A stretch of DNA of 64,000 nt from Gemmataceae bacterium. Its GTDB lineage: Bacteria; Planctomycetota; Planctomycetia; Gemmatales; Gemmataceae. Shown here in pieces: positions 38,111 to 50,245 of the stretch. The position numbers and the translations under genes are program-made. Position 1 is the stretch's first letter. The number at the start of each line of letters is the position of its first letter. Below the pieces are notes generated by a model. That model was not told where the DNA came from. It saw only the letters and a program-made list of their open reading frames with translations, and ran no database searches. The stretch covers positions 1-64,000 of the forward strand of contig JALHPZ010000034.1 of the NCBI GenBank assembly GCA_022842245.1. Direction: 5' to 3'.

Positions 38111-38821
38111 ATGGTCGCTGTCAAGAAGTCGCACTTGGGCAAGGGTATGTATTCCGTCGCGGAAGCGGCGATGTACGCTCGCGTCAACAACCAGACCTTT
38201 GGCCGGTGGGTGTTCGGAAATTCAAAGGGACTGCCGGTCATCGAACCGCAGTTTGGACTCGGCCCAGAGAAGACAGTCAGCTTTATCGACTTCATCCAAA
38301 CACTTGCGATCCGCGAGATTAGACGGCAGCAAGTTGTTTCCGTTCAGAAGATCCGTGAAGCCATCGCGACTGCGCGAAGCTCCTACGGGATTGAGTACCC
38401 GTTCGCGATGAGGCACGCGACTTACCTATCCCAAATAAACGGCGAGATTTTGATTCGGCTCAAAGAAACACACGACGAATTCGTTCAGGTGACAGGCAAG
38501 GGCAAGCACCAGATGCACTTCCGTTTCGTCGAAGACTATCTACGCAAGATAGAGTTCGACGACGAGAACGGTTTAGCGCGACGATACAAAATCTTCTCCA
38601 GCAGCCACGACAAGCCGGTGCCGATCATCATGGACCCAGCCATTCGATTCGGTGAGCCAATGCTACCGAGCGGCTACAGTGCCATGAGCATCAAAGAGGC
38701 CATTGAAGTCGAAGGCGGAATCAACGAGGTGGCGGACATCTACGGCTTGCCAATAGCCGAAGTCGAAACTGCCTACGAGTTCTTCGACTATCTCGCACCA
38801 CCCAAAAAAGAAGCCACTTGA
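38111..38821 (+). CDS. DUF433-type antitoxin with MerR-like DNA-binding part
   Basis: 236 residues. The N-terminal GKGMYSVAEAAMYARVNNQT looks like a MerR-type winged helix, and the C-terminal IRFGEPMLPSGYSAM followed by GGINEVADIYGLPIAEVE is a DUF433-like helical domain typical of antitoxins paired with PIN-like toxins. It probably binds its own promoter and neutralises the downstream protein. Its stop overlaps the TTG start of the toxin gene (TTGA), giving translational coupling. Base composition is clearly more AT-rich than the flanking genes, a sign of transfer. Confidence 0.75.
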   Translation: MVAVKKSHLGKGMYSVAEAAMYARVNNQTFGRWVFGNSKGLPVIEPQFGLGPEKTVSFIDFIQTLAIREIRRQQVVSVQKIREAIATARSSYGIEYPFAMRHATYLSQINGEILIRLKETHDEFVQVTGKGKHQMHFRFVEDYLRKIEFDDENGLARRYKIFSSSHDKPVPIIMDPAIRFGEPMLPSGYSAMSIKEAIEVEGGINEVADIYGLPIAEVETAYEFFDYLAPPKKEAT

Positions 38822-39294
38822 ACAAGAAAAAGTTCTTTTTTGATGAATGCCTGGGAGCGGCCCTTCTCCCGAAGCTGAAGGCCATCGCTTCAGATGGAAG
38901 CATTTTCGACCACGTCCACTTGAAATATTTCCAAGGCATCAAGGACGAAGTGTGGATTCCCCAGCTTGGAGCCGAAGGCGGATGGTTGGTCATCACTACG
39001 GACAAGGGCAGGCAATCGAAGTCTGGCAGTAAGTTACCGGAATTGTGCCTACAGTTCGGCGTAACTCATTTACTTGTTAGCCAAGGCGTGCATCGAAAGA
39101 AGTCCACTGAGAAGTTGGAGGCGTTCGTTGGACTCTGGACCGAGATAGAATCGCTCACCGACGGAAAGGCAGGAAGGCGGTTTCACCTCAAAATCAAATC
39201 TTTGAAGGGTGGCAAAACGCACATGTACGAAATCGTCGACGACGAGAGCCACCGACCGAAGAAGTCGAGGAAGAAGCCGCCGGGACCAATGTGA
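38818..39294 (+). CDS. PIN-like toxin (DUF5615/Mut7-C type)
   Basis: 158 residues from TTG 38818. KKFFFDECLGAALLPKLKAI at the N-terminus supplies the first PIN acidic residues (FDE), and GWLVITTDKGRQSKS supplies the second acidic strand (TTDKG). The end is a basic tail (PKKSRKKPPGPM). PIN-like toxins of this layout are RNases controlled by DUF433-type antitoxins. The gene ends 6 bases before the methyltransferase C-terminal remnant resumes, so the pair fills the gap exactly. AT-richer than its flanks. Confidence 0.72.
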   Translation: MNKKKFFFDECLGAALLPKLKAIASDGSIFDHVHLKYFQGIKDEVWIPQLGAEGGWLVITTDKGRQSKSGSKLPELCLQFGVTHLLVSQGVHRKKSTEKLEAFVGLWTEIESLTDGKAGRRFHLKIKSLKGGKTHMYEIVDDESHRPKKSRKKPPGPM

Positions 39295-39300
39295 AGCTAG

Positions 39301-39732
39301 GAAAGTACCGAAACCTTCCCCTTCCCCGAGCCGACCGACGCGCAGCGGGCGGCCATCGCGGCGGCGGCGAAGGAACTCGATACGCTCCGCAAGAACTGGC
39401 TCAACCCGCCGGAGTGGACGAAGACGGAAACACTGGAGTTCCCCGGCTCCGTCGATGGGCCGTGGAAGCGGTACGTCGTGCGGCCGAACGCGCAGGGGAT
39501 CGGCACCGTGAAGTACCCGCGCACCGTACCGAAGGACGCCGCCACGGTCGCGATGCTCAAGAAGCGGACGCTCACGAACCTCTACAACGAACGGCCGACC
39601 TGGCTGGCCAACGTTCACCGCAAGCTCGACGAGGCCGTCTTCGCGGCCTACGGCTGGTCGCCCGGGATGACGGACGACGAACTGCTGGCAAAGCTGCTGG
39701 AGCTGAACCTGAGCCGGGCGGGGGGCGAATAG
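39301..39732 (+). pseudogene. MmeI-type restriction-modification enzyme, C-terminal fragment
   Basis: An open frame with no start of its own reads ETFPFPEPTDAQRAAIA, then TLTNLYNERPTWLANVHRKL and AVFAAYGWSPGMTDDELLAK before a stop at 39730-39732. This is the usual C-terminus of MmeI-type methyltransferases (after the target-recognition domain). It belongs with the N-terminal fragment at 37253-37839. SAM motif I, the NPPY motif and the recognition domain are absent, so the enzyme is dead. Confidence 0.8.
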
Positions 39733-40078
39733 GGTTGAAGGTTTGAGGCGAGCGGGGGGCGTCAGCCCCCTGTTTCTCGCGTGCGTGGAACGAGAAACAG
39801 GGGGCTGACGCCCCCCGCTCGCCAAATCGCCAAAAGTGAAGAGAGAATCCGGGGGCCGCCCGCCCCGTCAATCGCGAGTTCCTACCAAAGGGCGGTCAAT
39901 AGACACGCGTTTCCTCACTCCCTCGCCTATCCGTGCCCACCTGTGCGATGCCGGTTCTTTGCGGGGGGTGGCTTCGTCCTCGGTGCGGAGTTGCGGCTCA
40001 ACGATGACGAAGAAGCCGTTTTCCCGATAATTCTGCCCACTCCCCGCGTGATGCCCTTTCGTGAACGAGGTGGGTGAC
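39733..40078. other. Intergenic region with palindrome, no gene seen
   Basis: 346 bases between the methyltransferase remnant and the CoA-transferase gene. The only structure found is the 31-bp palindrome at 39749-39821. AGGTGGGTGAC just before 40079 gives the ribosome site of the next gene. Confidence 0.5.
39749..39821. repeat. Perfect 31-bp inverted repeat (REP/MITE-like)
   Basis: Arms 39749-39779 and 39791-39821 are exact reverse complements, with an 11-base loop (39780-39790). The arm holds GGGGGGCGTCAGCCCCC, itself nearly self-complementary. It lies outside any gene. As RNA it would form a very stable hairpin, but no T-run follows on the plus strand. From memory, similar palindromes are dispersed in Gemmata-like genomes; this could not be checked here. 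Confidence 0.85.
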
Positions 40079-41362
40079 ATGGGTCCGGCAAAGATGACAT
40101 CGCCTGCCGAAGCGAGCCGTTCGATCCGCAGCGGGATGAACGTGTTCGTTCAGGGGGCGGCGGCCACGCCGACGCCGCTGCTGGAAGCGATCGCCGCCCG
40201 CACGGACCTCGAGAACGTCACCTTCTACCACATGCACACCGACGGCCCGGCGCCGCACGTCGCGCCCGGCGTGCAGGGCCGCTTCCGGGCGGTGTCGCTG
40301 TTCACCGGCGGGCCGCTCCGCGAAGCCGTGGCCGCCGGCCGGGCCGACTTCGTTCCCGTGTTTCTGTCCGATATTCCCGGCCTGTTCACCTCCGGTTCAA
40401 TCAAACTCGATGCGGCGCTGCTGACCCTTTCCCCGCCCGACCGGCACGGCAATTGTTCCCTCGGCACGAGCGTCGATTGCACCCGCGCCGCCGCCGACAC
40501 CGCCCCGCTGCTCATCGCCGAGATCACTTCGCGGATGCCCCGGACGCACGGCAACACCGTCGTTCCGCTGAGCCGACTGGCCGCGTACTACCTTTCCGAC
40601 CGGCCGCCGCACGAGCACGTTTCCGAACCGACCACACCAGTGGAGGACGCCATCGGCGAACGGGTGGCCAACCTGGTCCCCGACCGGGCTTGCCTGCAGT
40701 TGGGCATCGGCGGCATCCCGAACGCCGTGCTGGCGCGGCTGAAGGACAAACGGGATCTGGGTGTTCACTCGGAAATGCTGGCCGACGGATTCGTGGATCT
40801 GGTCGCGTGCGGTGCGGTGACGAACCGGTTCAAGGCGATCCACCCTGGCCGCAGCGTGACGAGTTTCGTGAACGGCAGCCGACGGCTGTACGACTTCATC
40901 GACGACAACCCGCTCGTCGAGTTCCACTCGTGCGACCGCACCAACGATACCGCCCTGATCCGGAAGAACGATCGGGTGGTGGCGATCAACTCGGCATTGC
41001 AGATCGACCTGACCGGGCAGGTGTGCGCCGACTCCCTCGGCCACCGGATCTACTCGGGCATCGGCGGGCAGATGGATTTCATCCGCGGGGCGGCCCTGTC
41101 GAAGGGCGGCCTGCCGATCATCGCGCTGCCGAGCACGGCGAAGGGGGGCGCGATCTCCCGCATCGTGCCGGAACTGGATGCCGGGGCCGGCGTGGTGACG
41201 AGCCGCGGGCACGTCCACTGGGTGGTGACCGAGCATGGCGCGGTGAACCTGCACGGGAAGAGCCTGCGGGAACGGGCTGCGCTGCTCATCTCGATCGCCC
41301 ACCCCGACTTCCGCGAGGAACTGCGGCAGCGAGTCCGGGCGCTGCGTCATTTCGTGATGTGA
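40079..41362 (+). CDS. Acetyl-CoA hydrolase / acyl-CoA:acetate CoA-transferase
   Basis: 427 residues from ATG 40079 (in-frame GTG at 40061 is less likely because AGGTGG then serves as ribosome site). The fold is that of 4-hydroxybutyrate/acetyl-CoA transferases: VFVQGAAATPTPLLEA, LTLSPPDRHGNCSLGTSVD, LQLGIGGIPNAVL with HSEMLADG carrying the catalytic glutamate, and YSGIGGQMDFIRGA. It would turn acetyl-CoA into acetate or exchange CoA between acids. It converges on the hydrogenase operon with a 16-base overlap, and beside pyruvate:ferredoxin oxidoreductase it fits an acetate-forming fermentation. Confidence 0.9.
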   Translation: MGPAKMTSPAEASRSIRSGMNVFVQGAAATPTPLLEAIAARTDLENVTFYHMHTDGPAPHVAPGVQGRFRAVSLFTGGPLREAVAAGRADFVPVFLSDIPGLFTSGSIKLDAALLTLSPPDRHGNCSLGTSVDCTRAAADTAPLLIAEITSRMPRTHGNTVVPLSRLAAYYLSDRPPHEHVSEPTTPVEDAIGERVANLVPDRACLQLGIGGIPNAVLARLKDKRDLGVHSEMLADGFVDLVACGAVTNRFKAIHPGRSVTSFVNGSRRLYDFIDDNPLVEFHSCDRTNDTALIRKNDRVVAINSALQIDLTGQVCADSLGHRIYSGIGGQMDFIRGAALSKGGLPIIALPSTAKGGAISRIVPELDAGAGVVTSRGHVHWVVTEHGAVNLHGKSLRERAALLISIAHPDFREELRQRVRALRHFVM

Positions 41363-41769
41363 CCTTCCAGCAATCGCACGGCCTCCTCGACCGCACCGGC
41401 GGCCGCCCGGCTCAGACCGATGCCGAAGCCCAGGTCGGCGGCGGGAATGGTGAGCAGCCACGCTTCGGGCGAGCGCCCGTGCAACGATTCGCACAGCGCC
41501 AACAGCCAGCCAGGGTCGCCGGCGTGCCCGAGGCCGGGAGCGCGAGACGACGGGGCGAGCGGAGCGAGTCGCACGTCCGTCGTGTCGATCGCGGCGTCGG
41601 CGAAGACCACGCGAGCGCATCGCGCCAGGTCGTCGACGTGTTCGGGCAGGAGTTGGTGAACAACCAAAACTCGACAGTCCGTGCGGTTCGAGAATCGCTC
41701 CACGAGGGCCGCCCCCGCGCCGTCGTCGCGGCGGAGTGTGTTGCCGATGCCGACGAGGAGCAGGCTCAC
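41347..41769 (-). CDS. hoxW: Hydrogenase maturation protease
   Basis: 140 residues from GTG 41769, which overlaps the hoxH stop by 4 bases. The N-terminal LLVGIGNTLRRDDGAG is the signature of HyaD/HoxW-type endopeptidases, with the nickel-binding acidic residue expected in RRDDG and a second one in ARVVFADAAID. It removes the C-terminal tail of the large subunit after nickel insertion. A much longer frame upstream to 42696 is a shadow of hoxH. Gene symbol is given by position and family. Confidence 0.9.
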   Translation of the reverse strand: MSLLLVGIGNTLRRDDGAGAALVERFSNRTDCRVLVVHQLLPEHVDDLARCARVVFADAAIDTTDVRLAPLAPSSRAPGLGHAGDPGWLLALCESLHGRSPEAWLLTIPAADLGFGIGLSRAAAGAVEEAVRLLEGHITK

Positions 41770-43190
41770 CGCTTCACCTCGGCGATCACGCCGCCGTCCG
41801 CGCCGATCAGTTGTACGTGCAGGGGCATCTGGCCGTGGGCGTGCGTCGAGCAACTGAGGCACGGATCGTAGCAGCGGATGCCGTGCTCGACGCGGTTCAG
41901 GAAGCCTTCGGGGATGGCCGACGTGTCGCGGATGTAGTGCTGGGCGATCTGGGTGATGGTGCGGTTCATCGGCAGGTTGTTCTGCCCGGTGGCGATGATC
42001 AGGTTCACGGACGTCAGAAGTCCGTGCTCGTCCACCGTGTAGTGGTGGAAGAGCGTGCCGCGGGGGGCTTCGCTGCAGCCGACCGCTTCCAGATTGTTCA
42101 CCCCGGCCTCGGCGCGATGGCGCGGCGAGCGGATCTCCGGGTCGGTCAGGTGTCGCTCCAGCCACTCGGTGCAGGCAAGCATTTCGATCGCCCGCGCGAG
42201 GTGGTAAAGGAAAGCCGAGTTGGCCACTCCGCCGGCCCGCTGACGGAACTCGACCAGTTCCGCGTCGGCGAGCGGGGTGCCGATGGTGGTGCACACGTTC
42301 AGCCGGGCGAGCGGGCCGACGCGATACGCGCCGCCGGGGTAACCGAGCGGACGGTAGTACGGCGACTTCAGGTACGAATCGCGTTCCACTTCCTCGGCGA
42401 TGTGCGTGCGGTAGTCGGCCGGGTCGATGTCGTCGGCGACCACTTTTCCGGTGTGGTCGGTGATACGCAGCACGCCGTCGTGATGTTCCCAACCGTGGTC
42501 GGCCGGCCGCACCAGCGCCATGTACAGGCTCGGGTGGTTGCCGAAGACTTCTACCTCTTCCGTGTGCGCGTCGAGGTATTTTTTGATGAACCCGAGGGCA
42601 GTTTGCACCGTCGCGCGGGCTTCGGGCAGCCGGTCGAGCAGTTCGCGGCACGTCTCTTCGCTGGCCGCCTCCCGCACCCCGCCGGGCACCGCCCACGCCG
42701 GGTGGATCTTGCGCCCGCCCAGCCGTTCGATCACGTCCTGACCGAACTGCCTTAGGCGGATACCGGCGCGGGCGAGGTCGGGGTGCGACTGGATGACGCC
42801 GAAGACGTTCCGTTTGGCCGGGCCGCTGTCAAACCCGAGCAGGAGGTCCGGGCTGCTCAGGTGGAAGAAGCTGAGGGCGTGCGACTGCAGGATCTGCCCG
42901 AGGTTCATGGCGCGGCGGAGTTTCACGGCGGCCGCAGGCGGGCGGACGCCGAGAATGGCGTCGCCGGTTTTCGCCGAGCAAAGCAGATGGCTGACGGGAC
43001 AGATGCCGCACACGCGGGCGGTCAGGCTGGGCATCTCGCCGAACGGCCGGCCGACGCAGAACCGCTCGAACCCGCGGAACTCGACGACGTGGAATCTGGC
43101 GTCGGCGATCCGGCCGTCGTCGCCGACGAACAGGCTGATCTTGGCGTGCCCCTCGATCCGCGTCACGGGGTCGATGATGATCCGCTTCAT
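41766..43190 (-). CDS. hoxH: [NiFe] hydrogenase large subunit, NAD-linked type
   Basis: 474 residues from ATG 43190. The nickel-binding motifs are both intact: RVCGICPVSH (C61, C64, H68) near the N-terminus and DPCLSCSTH (C444, C447) near the C-terminus. A 24-residue tail follows the last motif histidine, and the maturation protease encoded next door would be expected to remove it. The N-terminal IIIDPVTRIEGHAKI also fits group 3 enzymes. With hoxE-F-U-Y upstream it forms a cytoplasmic bidirectional NAD(H)-dependent hydrogenase. The frame further upstream to 43712 is not coding. Confidence 0.95.
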   Translation of the reverse strand: MKRIIIDPVTRIEGHAKISLFVGDDGRIADARFHVVEFRGFERFCVGRPFGEMPSLTARVCGICPVSHLLCSAKTGDAILGVRPPAAAVKLRRAMNLGQILQSHALSFFHLSSPDLLLGFDSGPAKRNVFGVIQSHPDLARAGIRLRQFGQDVIERLGGRKIHPAWAVPGGVREAASEETCRELLDRLPEARATVQTALGFIKKYLDAHTEEVEVFGNHPSLYMALVRPADHGWEHHDGVLRITDHTGKVVADDIDPADYRTHIAEEVERDSYLKSPYYRPLGYPGGAYRVGPLARLNVCTTIGTPLADAELVEFRQRAGGVANSAFLYHLARAIEMLACTEWLERHLTDPEIRSPRHRAEAGVNNLEAVGCSEAPRGTLFHHYTVDEHGLLTSVNLIIATGQNNLPMNRTITQIAQHYIRDTSAIPEGFLNRVEHGIRCYDPCLSCSTHAHGQMPLHVQLIGADGGVIAEVKR

Positions 43191-43204
43191 GGCAGTCTCC
43201 CGGA

Positions 43205-43750
43205 TTACCCGAAACGAATCTGGTCCGCGGTTCGAATCGGCGTTCTCGCCGCGAGGAGGTCTTCGACGATCGCCCGGATGCGCGCCGCCGGCGGCGGGCA
43301 ACCGGGCAAATGATGGTCGACGGGAATCACCGCGTGCAGTGGAAGCACCTTGTCGAGCAGCACGGGCACGATCTCGCGGTCGTCCGGCAATCGCGGGTTG
43401 GTCCCGGCCGATTCGAGCAGGTACGACGTGCGGAGAACCTCCAGGCTCTTGCCCAGCGGGTTCCGCATGGCGGTCACGTTCCCGCTCACCGCGCAGTCGC
43501 CGAACGACACTACCACCTTCGACCGCCGGCGGATCACCTTCGCCATGTGGCGGTTCTCCTCGTTCGCCACCGCCCCTTCCACCAGCGCCACGTCCACCCC
43601 GTCCGGATACTCCTTCACGTCGGCGAGCGGACTGTAGACCAAGTCGATGCGCGGGGCGAGGTCGATTAACCACTCGTCCATGTCGAGGAACGACATGTGG
43701 CAGCCGGAACACCCGCCGAGCCAGACGGTGGCGAGCTTCACACGGTCCAT
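43205..43750 (-). CDS. hoxY: [NiFe] hydrogenase small subunit
   Basis: 181 residues from ATG 43750, which overlaps the end of hoxU by 13 bases. It holds the proximal [4Fe-4S] cluster: GGCSGCHMSF (C14, C17), SFGDCAVSGN and LPGCPPPAARI give the four cysteines. There is no Tat leader and no C-terminal extra clusters, as expected for a short cytoplasmic group 3d subunit. It passes electrons from HoxH to HoxU. It ends 14 bases before hoxH starts. Confidence 0.95.
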   Translation of the reverse strand: MDRVKLATVWLGGCSGCHMSFLDMDEWLIDLAPRIDLVYSPLADVKEYPDGVDVALVEGAVANEENRHMAKVIRRRSKVVVSFGDCAVSGNVTAMRNPLGKSLEVLRTSYLLESAGTNPRLPDDREIVPVLLDKVLPLHAVIPVDHHLPGCPPPAARIRAIVEDLLAARTPIRTADQIRFG

Positions 43751-44454
43751 TTCTTGTCCCTCCGGGCGGTGACGAGGTCGCCGAGCTTCTCGCGGTCCTT
43801 GGTCATCTCGGCCACCGTGCTGCCCTGGCGGAACAGTGCCCCGGTCGGGCACGCCTGCACGCACTTGCCGCACGAAGTACACGTCACCGACTCGCCCCAC
43901 GGCTGGCCCATGTCGGCAACGATGTGCGACAGGGTGCCGCGGCCGGCCACGTCCCAGGTGTGCGCCCCTTCGATTTCGTCGCACGTCCGCACGCATCGGG
44001 TGCACAAGATGCACCGGTTGTGGTCGATGGCGTACTGCTTGTGGGTCACGTCCACCGGGCGGGCCGGGTTCAGGTACGGGTAGCGCACGTGGTCCATGCC
44101 CAGCTCGGCGGCGAGCGATTGCAGCTCGCAATTGCCGTTGGCCACGCACACCGCACAGACGTGGTTCCCCTCGGTGAAGAGGAGTTCGAGAATCATCCGT
44201 CGGTATTCGCGGAGGGTGTCGGTCTGGGTGCGGACGATCATTCCCTCGGCGGTCTCGGTGACGCACGCGGCTTGCAACCGCCCGCGGCCTTCCACCTGAA
44301 CCAGGCACAACCGACAGGCCGCCGCCTCGGAGACGCCATCCAGGTGGCAGAGCGTGGGAATGCGGATGCCGGCTTCCCGCGCGGCAGCGAGGACCGAGTC
44401 CCCCGCCCGCGCCGACACCGGCTTGTCATCGATGGTCAGAGTGACGACGGCCAT
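43738..44454 (-). CDS. hoxU: Bidirectional hydrogenase diaphorase subunit HoxU
   Basis: 238 residues. A plant-type [2Fe-2S] domain (IPTLCHLDGVSEAAACRLC, then AAC) is followed by a His/Cys [4Fe-4S] site (NHVCAVCVANGNC) and a two-cluster ferredoxin domain (CILCTRCVRTC and CTSCGKCVQACPTGA). It corresponds to the N-terminal part of complex I NuoG and wires the diaphorase to the hydrogenase. It starts 16 bases after the hoxF stop. Confidence 0.95.
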   Translation of the reverse strand: MAVVTLTIDDKPVSARAGDSVLAAAREAGIRIPTLCHLDGVSEAAACRLCLVQVEGRGRLQAACVTETAEGMIVRTQTDTLREYRRMILELLFTEGNHVCAVCVANGNCELQSLAAELGMDHVRYPYLNPARPVDVTHKQYAIDHNRCILCTRCVRTCDEIEGAHTWDVAGRGTLSHIVADMGQPWGESVTCTSCGKCVQACPTGALFRQGSTVAEMTKDREKLGDLVTARRDKKWTV

Positions 44455-44470
44455 GGAGCCTCCGGATTGA

Positions 44471-46108
44471 TCAAAGCACGGTCAGCGGGATGGCCGACCG
44501 CCGCGGCGGGCGGGCGAACTCCTCGGGCTGCAGCAGCGCCTCGTACTCGCCGGCGAAGTACCGCAAGGTGCTCAGCACTGGGTTCGGGGCCGACTGGCCC
44601 AGTCCGCACAGGCTCGTGTCCTTCACAAAATGGCACAACTCGATCAGCAGGTCCAGGTCGTGCCGGGTGGCTCGCTTCTCCACGAGTTTGGTCAGCAAGC
44701 CGTGCAGTTGCACCGTCCCCACGCGACACGGCACGCACTTGCCGCACGATTCGTCGGCGCAGAACTCCATGAAGAAGCGAGCCACCTCCGGCATGCGGTC
44801 GGTGTCGTCCATCACGATCATCCCGCCCGACCCCATGATCGAACCGATCCGGCCCAGCGACTCGTAATCGATCGGCGTATCCAGCAGGTCGGCCGGGATG
44901 CACCCGCCGGACGGCCCGCCGGTCTGCACCGCCTTCACCGCCCGGCCATCGGCCGTGCCGCCGCCCAGTTGCTCCACCACTTCCCGCAGGGTCGTGCCCA
45001 TCGGCACTTCGACCAGCCCGGCGTTCTTCACCTTGCCGGTGAGCGAGAAGATCTTCGTCCCCTTGCTGGTCGCGGTGCCGATGCCGGCGAACCAGTTCGC
45101 CCCGTTCCGCAGGATGGCCGGAATGGTGGCGAACGTCTCGACGTTGTTGATGAGCGTCGGCCGGTCCCACAGCCCACTCTCGGCCGGGTACGGCGGCCGC
45201 GGCCGCGGGGTGCCGCGAAGCCCTTGCACCGAGGCGATAAGGGCGGTCTCTTCTCCGCACACGAATGCCCCCGCCCCGATTCGGATCTCCACCTTGAACT
45301 CGAAGGGCGTCTGAAAGATGTTTCCGCCGAGCACCCCGGCCTTGGTCGCCTGATGGATGGCCGCCTGCAACCGCTCGATGGCCAACGGGTACTCGGCCCG
45401 CACGTAGACGTACCCCTGGTTCGCCCCCACGGCATAGGCGGCGATAGCCATGCCTTCGAGCACCTGGTGCGGGGCGTCCTCCATCACCGAGCGGTCCATG
45501 AACGCCCCGGGGTCCCCCTCGTCGCCGTTGCAGATGACATACTTTTGACCGGGCGGCATCTTCGCCACCGTCGCCCACTTCAGCCCGGTCGGGTAGCCGG
45601 CCCCGCCGCGGCCTCGCAACCCGCTCGCGGTCACGTTCGCGACAATCTCGTCCGGGCGCTGCTGCAAAGCCTGGTACAGCCCCGCGTAGCCGTCGGCGGC
45701 GATGTACGACTCGATCCGCTCCGGGTCGATCTGACCGACGGTCGCCCGCACGATGCGGAATTGTTTGGCAAAGAACGGCTGGTTCGGGTCGATGCGAACC
45801 GCATCGGTCGATCCGCCGGACAGGGTGGATACGATGCCGTCGGCGTGGCCGCTTGTGACCTTACCGAATACGGCCCCGCCCGGGTGCGTGCTCACCACCG
45901 GGCCGGCGCTGCACAGGCCGGGGCAGCCGACGCCGACGGCCGCCACGCGGTCGCTCAGTCCCTTCGCCTGGACGGCCGCCTTGAGTTGTTTCAGCACATC
46001 CGCCGAACCGGACGCCCGGCACCCGCTGGACGTGCAACAGCGGATCTCCGCCGGCTTCGCGGCCGTGCGTTCCGCCCCGGCGATGCGTTCCAGTTCGTCA
46101 TGATTCAT
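44471..46108 (-). CDS. hoxF: Bidirectional hydrogenase NADH-binding subunit HoxF
   Basis: 545 residues. A thioredoxin-like [2Fe-2S] domain lies in the first 95 residues (RCCTSSGC and GCPGLCSAG). The NuoF core follows with FMN/NAD motifs GRGGAGYPTGLKW and GAGAFVCGEETAL, and a [4Fe-4S] site SCGKCVPCR with the last cysteine in SLCGLG. It oxidises or reduces NAD(H). The gene overlaps the end of hoxE by 11 bases, giving a coupled operon. Confidence 0.95.
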   Translation of the reverse strand: MNHDELERIAGAERTAAKPAEIRCCTSSGCRASGSADVLKQLKAAVQAKGLSDRVAAVGVGCPGLCSAGPVVSTHPGGAVFGKVTSGHADGIVSTLSGGSTDAVRIDPNQPFFAKQFRIVRATVGQIDPERIESYIAADGYAGLYQALQQRPDEIVANVTASGLRGRGGAGYPTGLKWATVAKMPPGQKYVICNGDEGDPGAFMDRSVMEDAPHQVLEGMAIAAYAVGANQGYVYVRAEYPLAIERLQAAIHQATKAGVLGGNIFQTPFEFKVEIRIGAGAFVCGEETALIASVQGLRGTPRPRPPYPAESGLWDRPTLINNVETFATIPAILRNGANWFAGIGTATSKGTKIFSLTGKVKNAGLVEVPMGTTLREVVEQLGGGTADGRAVKAVQTGGPSGGCIPADLLDTPIDYESLGRIGSIMGSGGMIVMDDTDRMPEVARFFMEFCADESCGKCVPCRVGTVQLHGLLTKLVEKRATRHDLDLLIELCHFVKDTSLCGLGQSAPNPVLSTLRYFAGEYEALLQPEEFARPPRRSAIPLTVL

Positions 46109-46586
46109 GCGTCCACTCCTCCAACCGAGCCGTCAGTTGGTCGGGGCCGACGTGTCCATGCGTGGTGCCGTCCAGCACCACCGCCGGGGCGATGCCGCAC
46201 GCCCCGATGCAGCGGGCGACCAGCAACGACACCTTGCCATCGGCGGTCGTCTGACCCGGCTTCACGTCGGCGTGCGCGGCCACCGTGTCCAGCAGTTTTT
46301 GGCCCCCCTTCACGAAGCACGCGGTGCCCAGGCACACCACGCACGAATGTTCGCCGCGCGGCTTGAGGCTGAACAGGTGGTAAAAGGTGGCGGTGCCATA
46401 CACGCGGCTGGGTGGCAGCCGGAGCGCGCGGGCGATGTGCCACAAGATCGGCGTATCCAGGTAGCCGTAGAGTTCTTGGGCCTTGTGGAGGATGGCAATC
46501 AAGGTGTCGGGCCGGTTCTGCTGCTTGCGAATGGCGGCATCGAGAATTTTCAGACGTTTATCGACCGGGGCAGTCGTGGCAGGCAT
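46098..46586 (-). CDS. hoxE: Bidirectional hydrogenase subunit HoxE
   Basis: 162 residues from ATG 46586; an extension to 46694 is rejected. A NuoE-like thioredoxin fold carries one [2Fe-2S] cluster bound by VCLGTAC (C-x4-C) and RCIGACG (C-x3-C). YGTATFYHLFSLKPRGEH is the typical middle segment. It is the first gene of the hoxE-F-U-Y-H-protease operon; a separate hoxE is as in cyanobacteria. Its promoter must lie in the 119-base gap shared with nifJ. Confidence 0.94.
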   Translation of the reverse strand: MPATTAPVDKRLKILDAAIRKQQNRPDTLIAILHKAQELYGYLDTPILWHIARALRLPPSRVYGTATFYHLFSLKPRGEHSCVVCLGTACFVKGGQKLLDTVAAHADVKPGQTTADGKVSLLVARCIGACGIAPAVVLDGTTHGHVGPDQLTARLEEWTHES

Positions 46587-46705
46587 GGCGGAGTCCCCCC
46601 GCGAGAGCCTCGTTGCTTCTGTCCGCGGATAGCATATGGTGCCAGTGGTGGAAATACGACTCCGATATCCACTTTCATGTTCCTCCATTCTCATAGGAAC
46701 GGGTC

Positions 46706-50241
<3,536 letters not shown>

Positions 50242-50245
<4 letters not shown>

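Noticed and set aside
41770..42696. Upstream extension of the hydrogenase protease frame
   Set aside because: The extension overlaps hoxH entirely and lacks protein character; GTG 41769 at the hoxH stop gives the family N-terminus.
43751..44308. Upstream extension of the hoxY frame
   Set aside because: It overlaps hoxU and is Arg/Pro-rich; ATG 43750 gives the proper small-subunit start.
46621..46660. TGGCAC-like box on the reverse strand in the hoxE–nifJ gap, possible sigma-54 promoter
   Set aside because: The distance between the GG and GC elements is 8 bases instead of the required 10.
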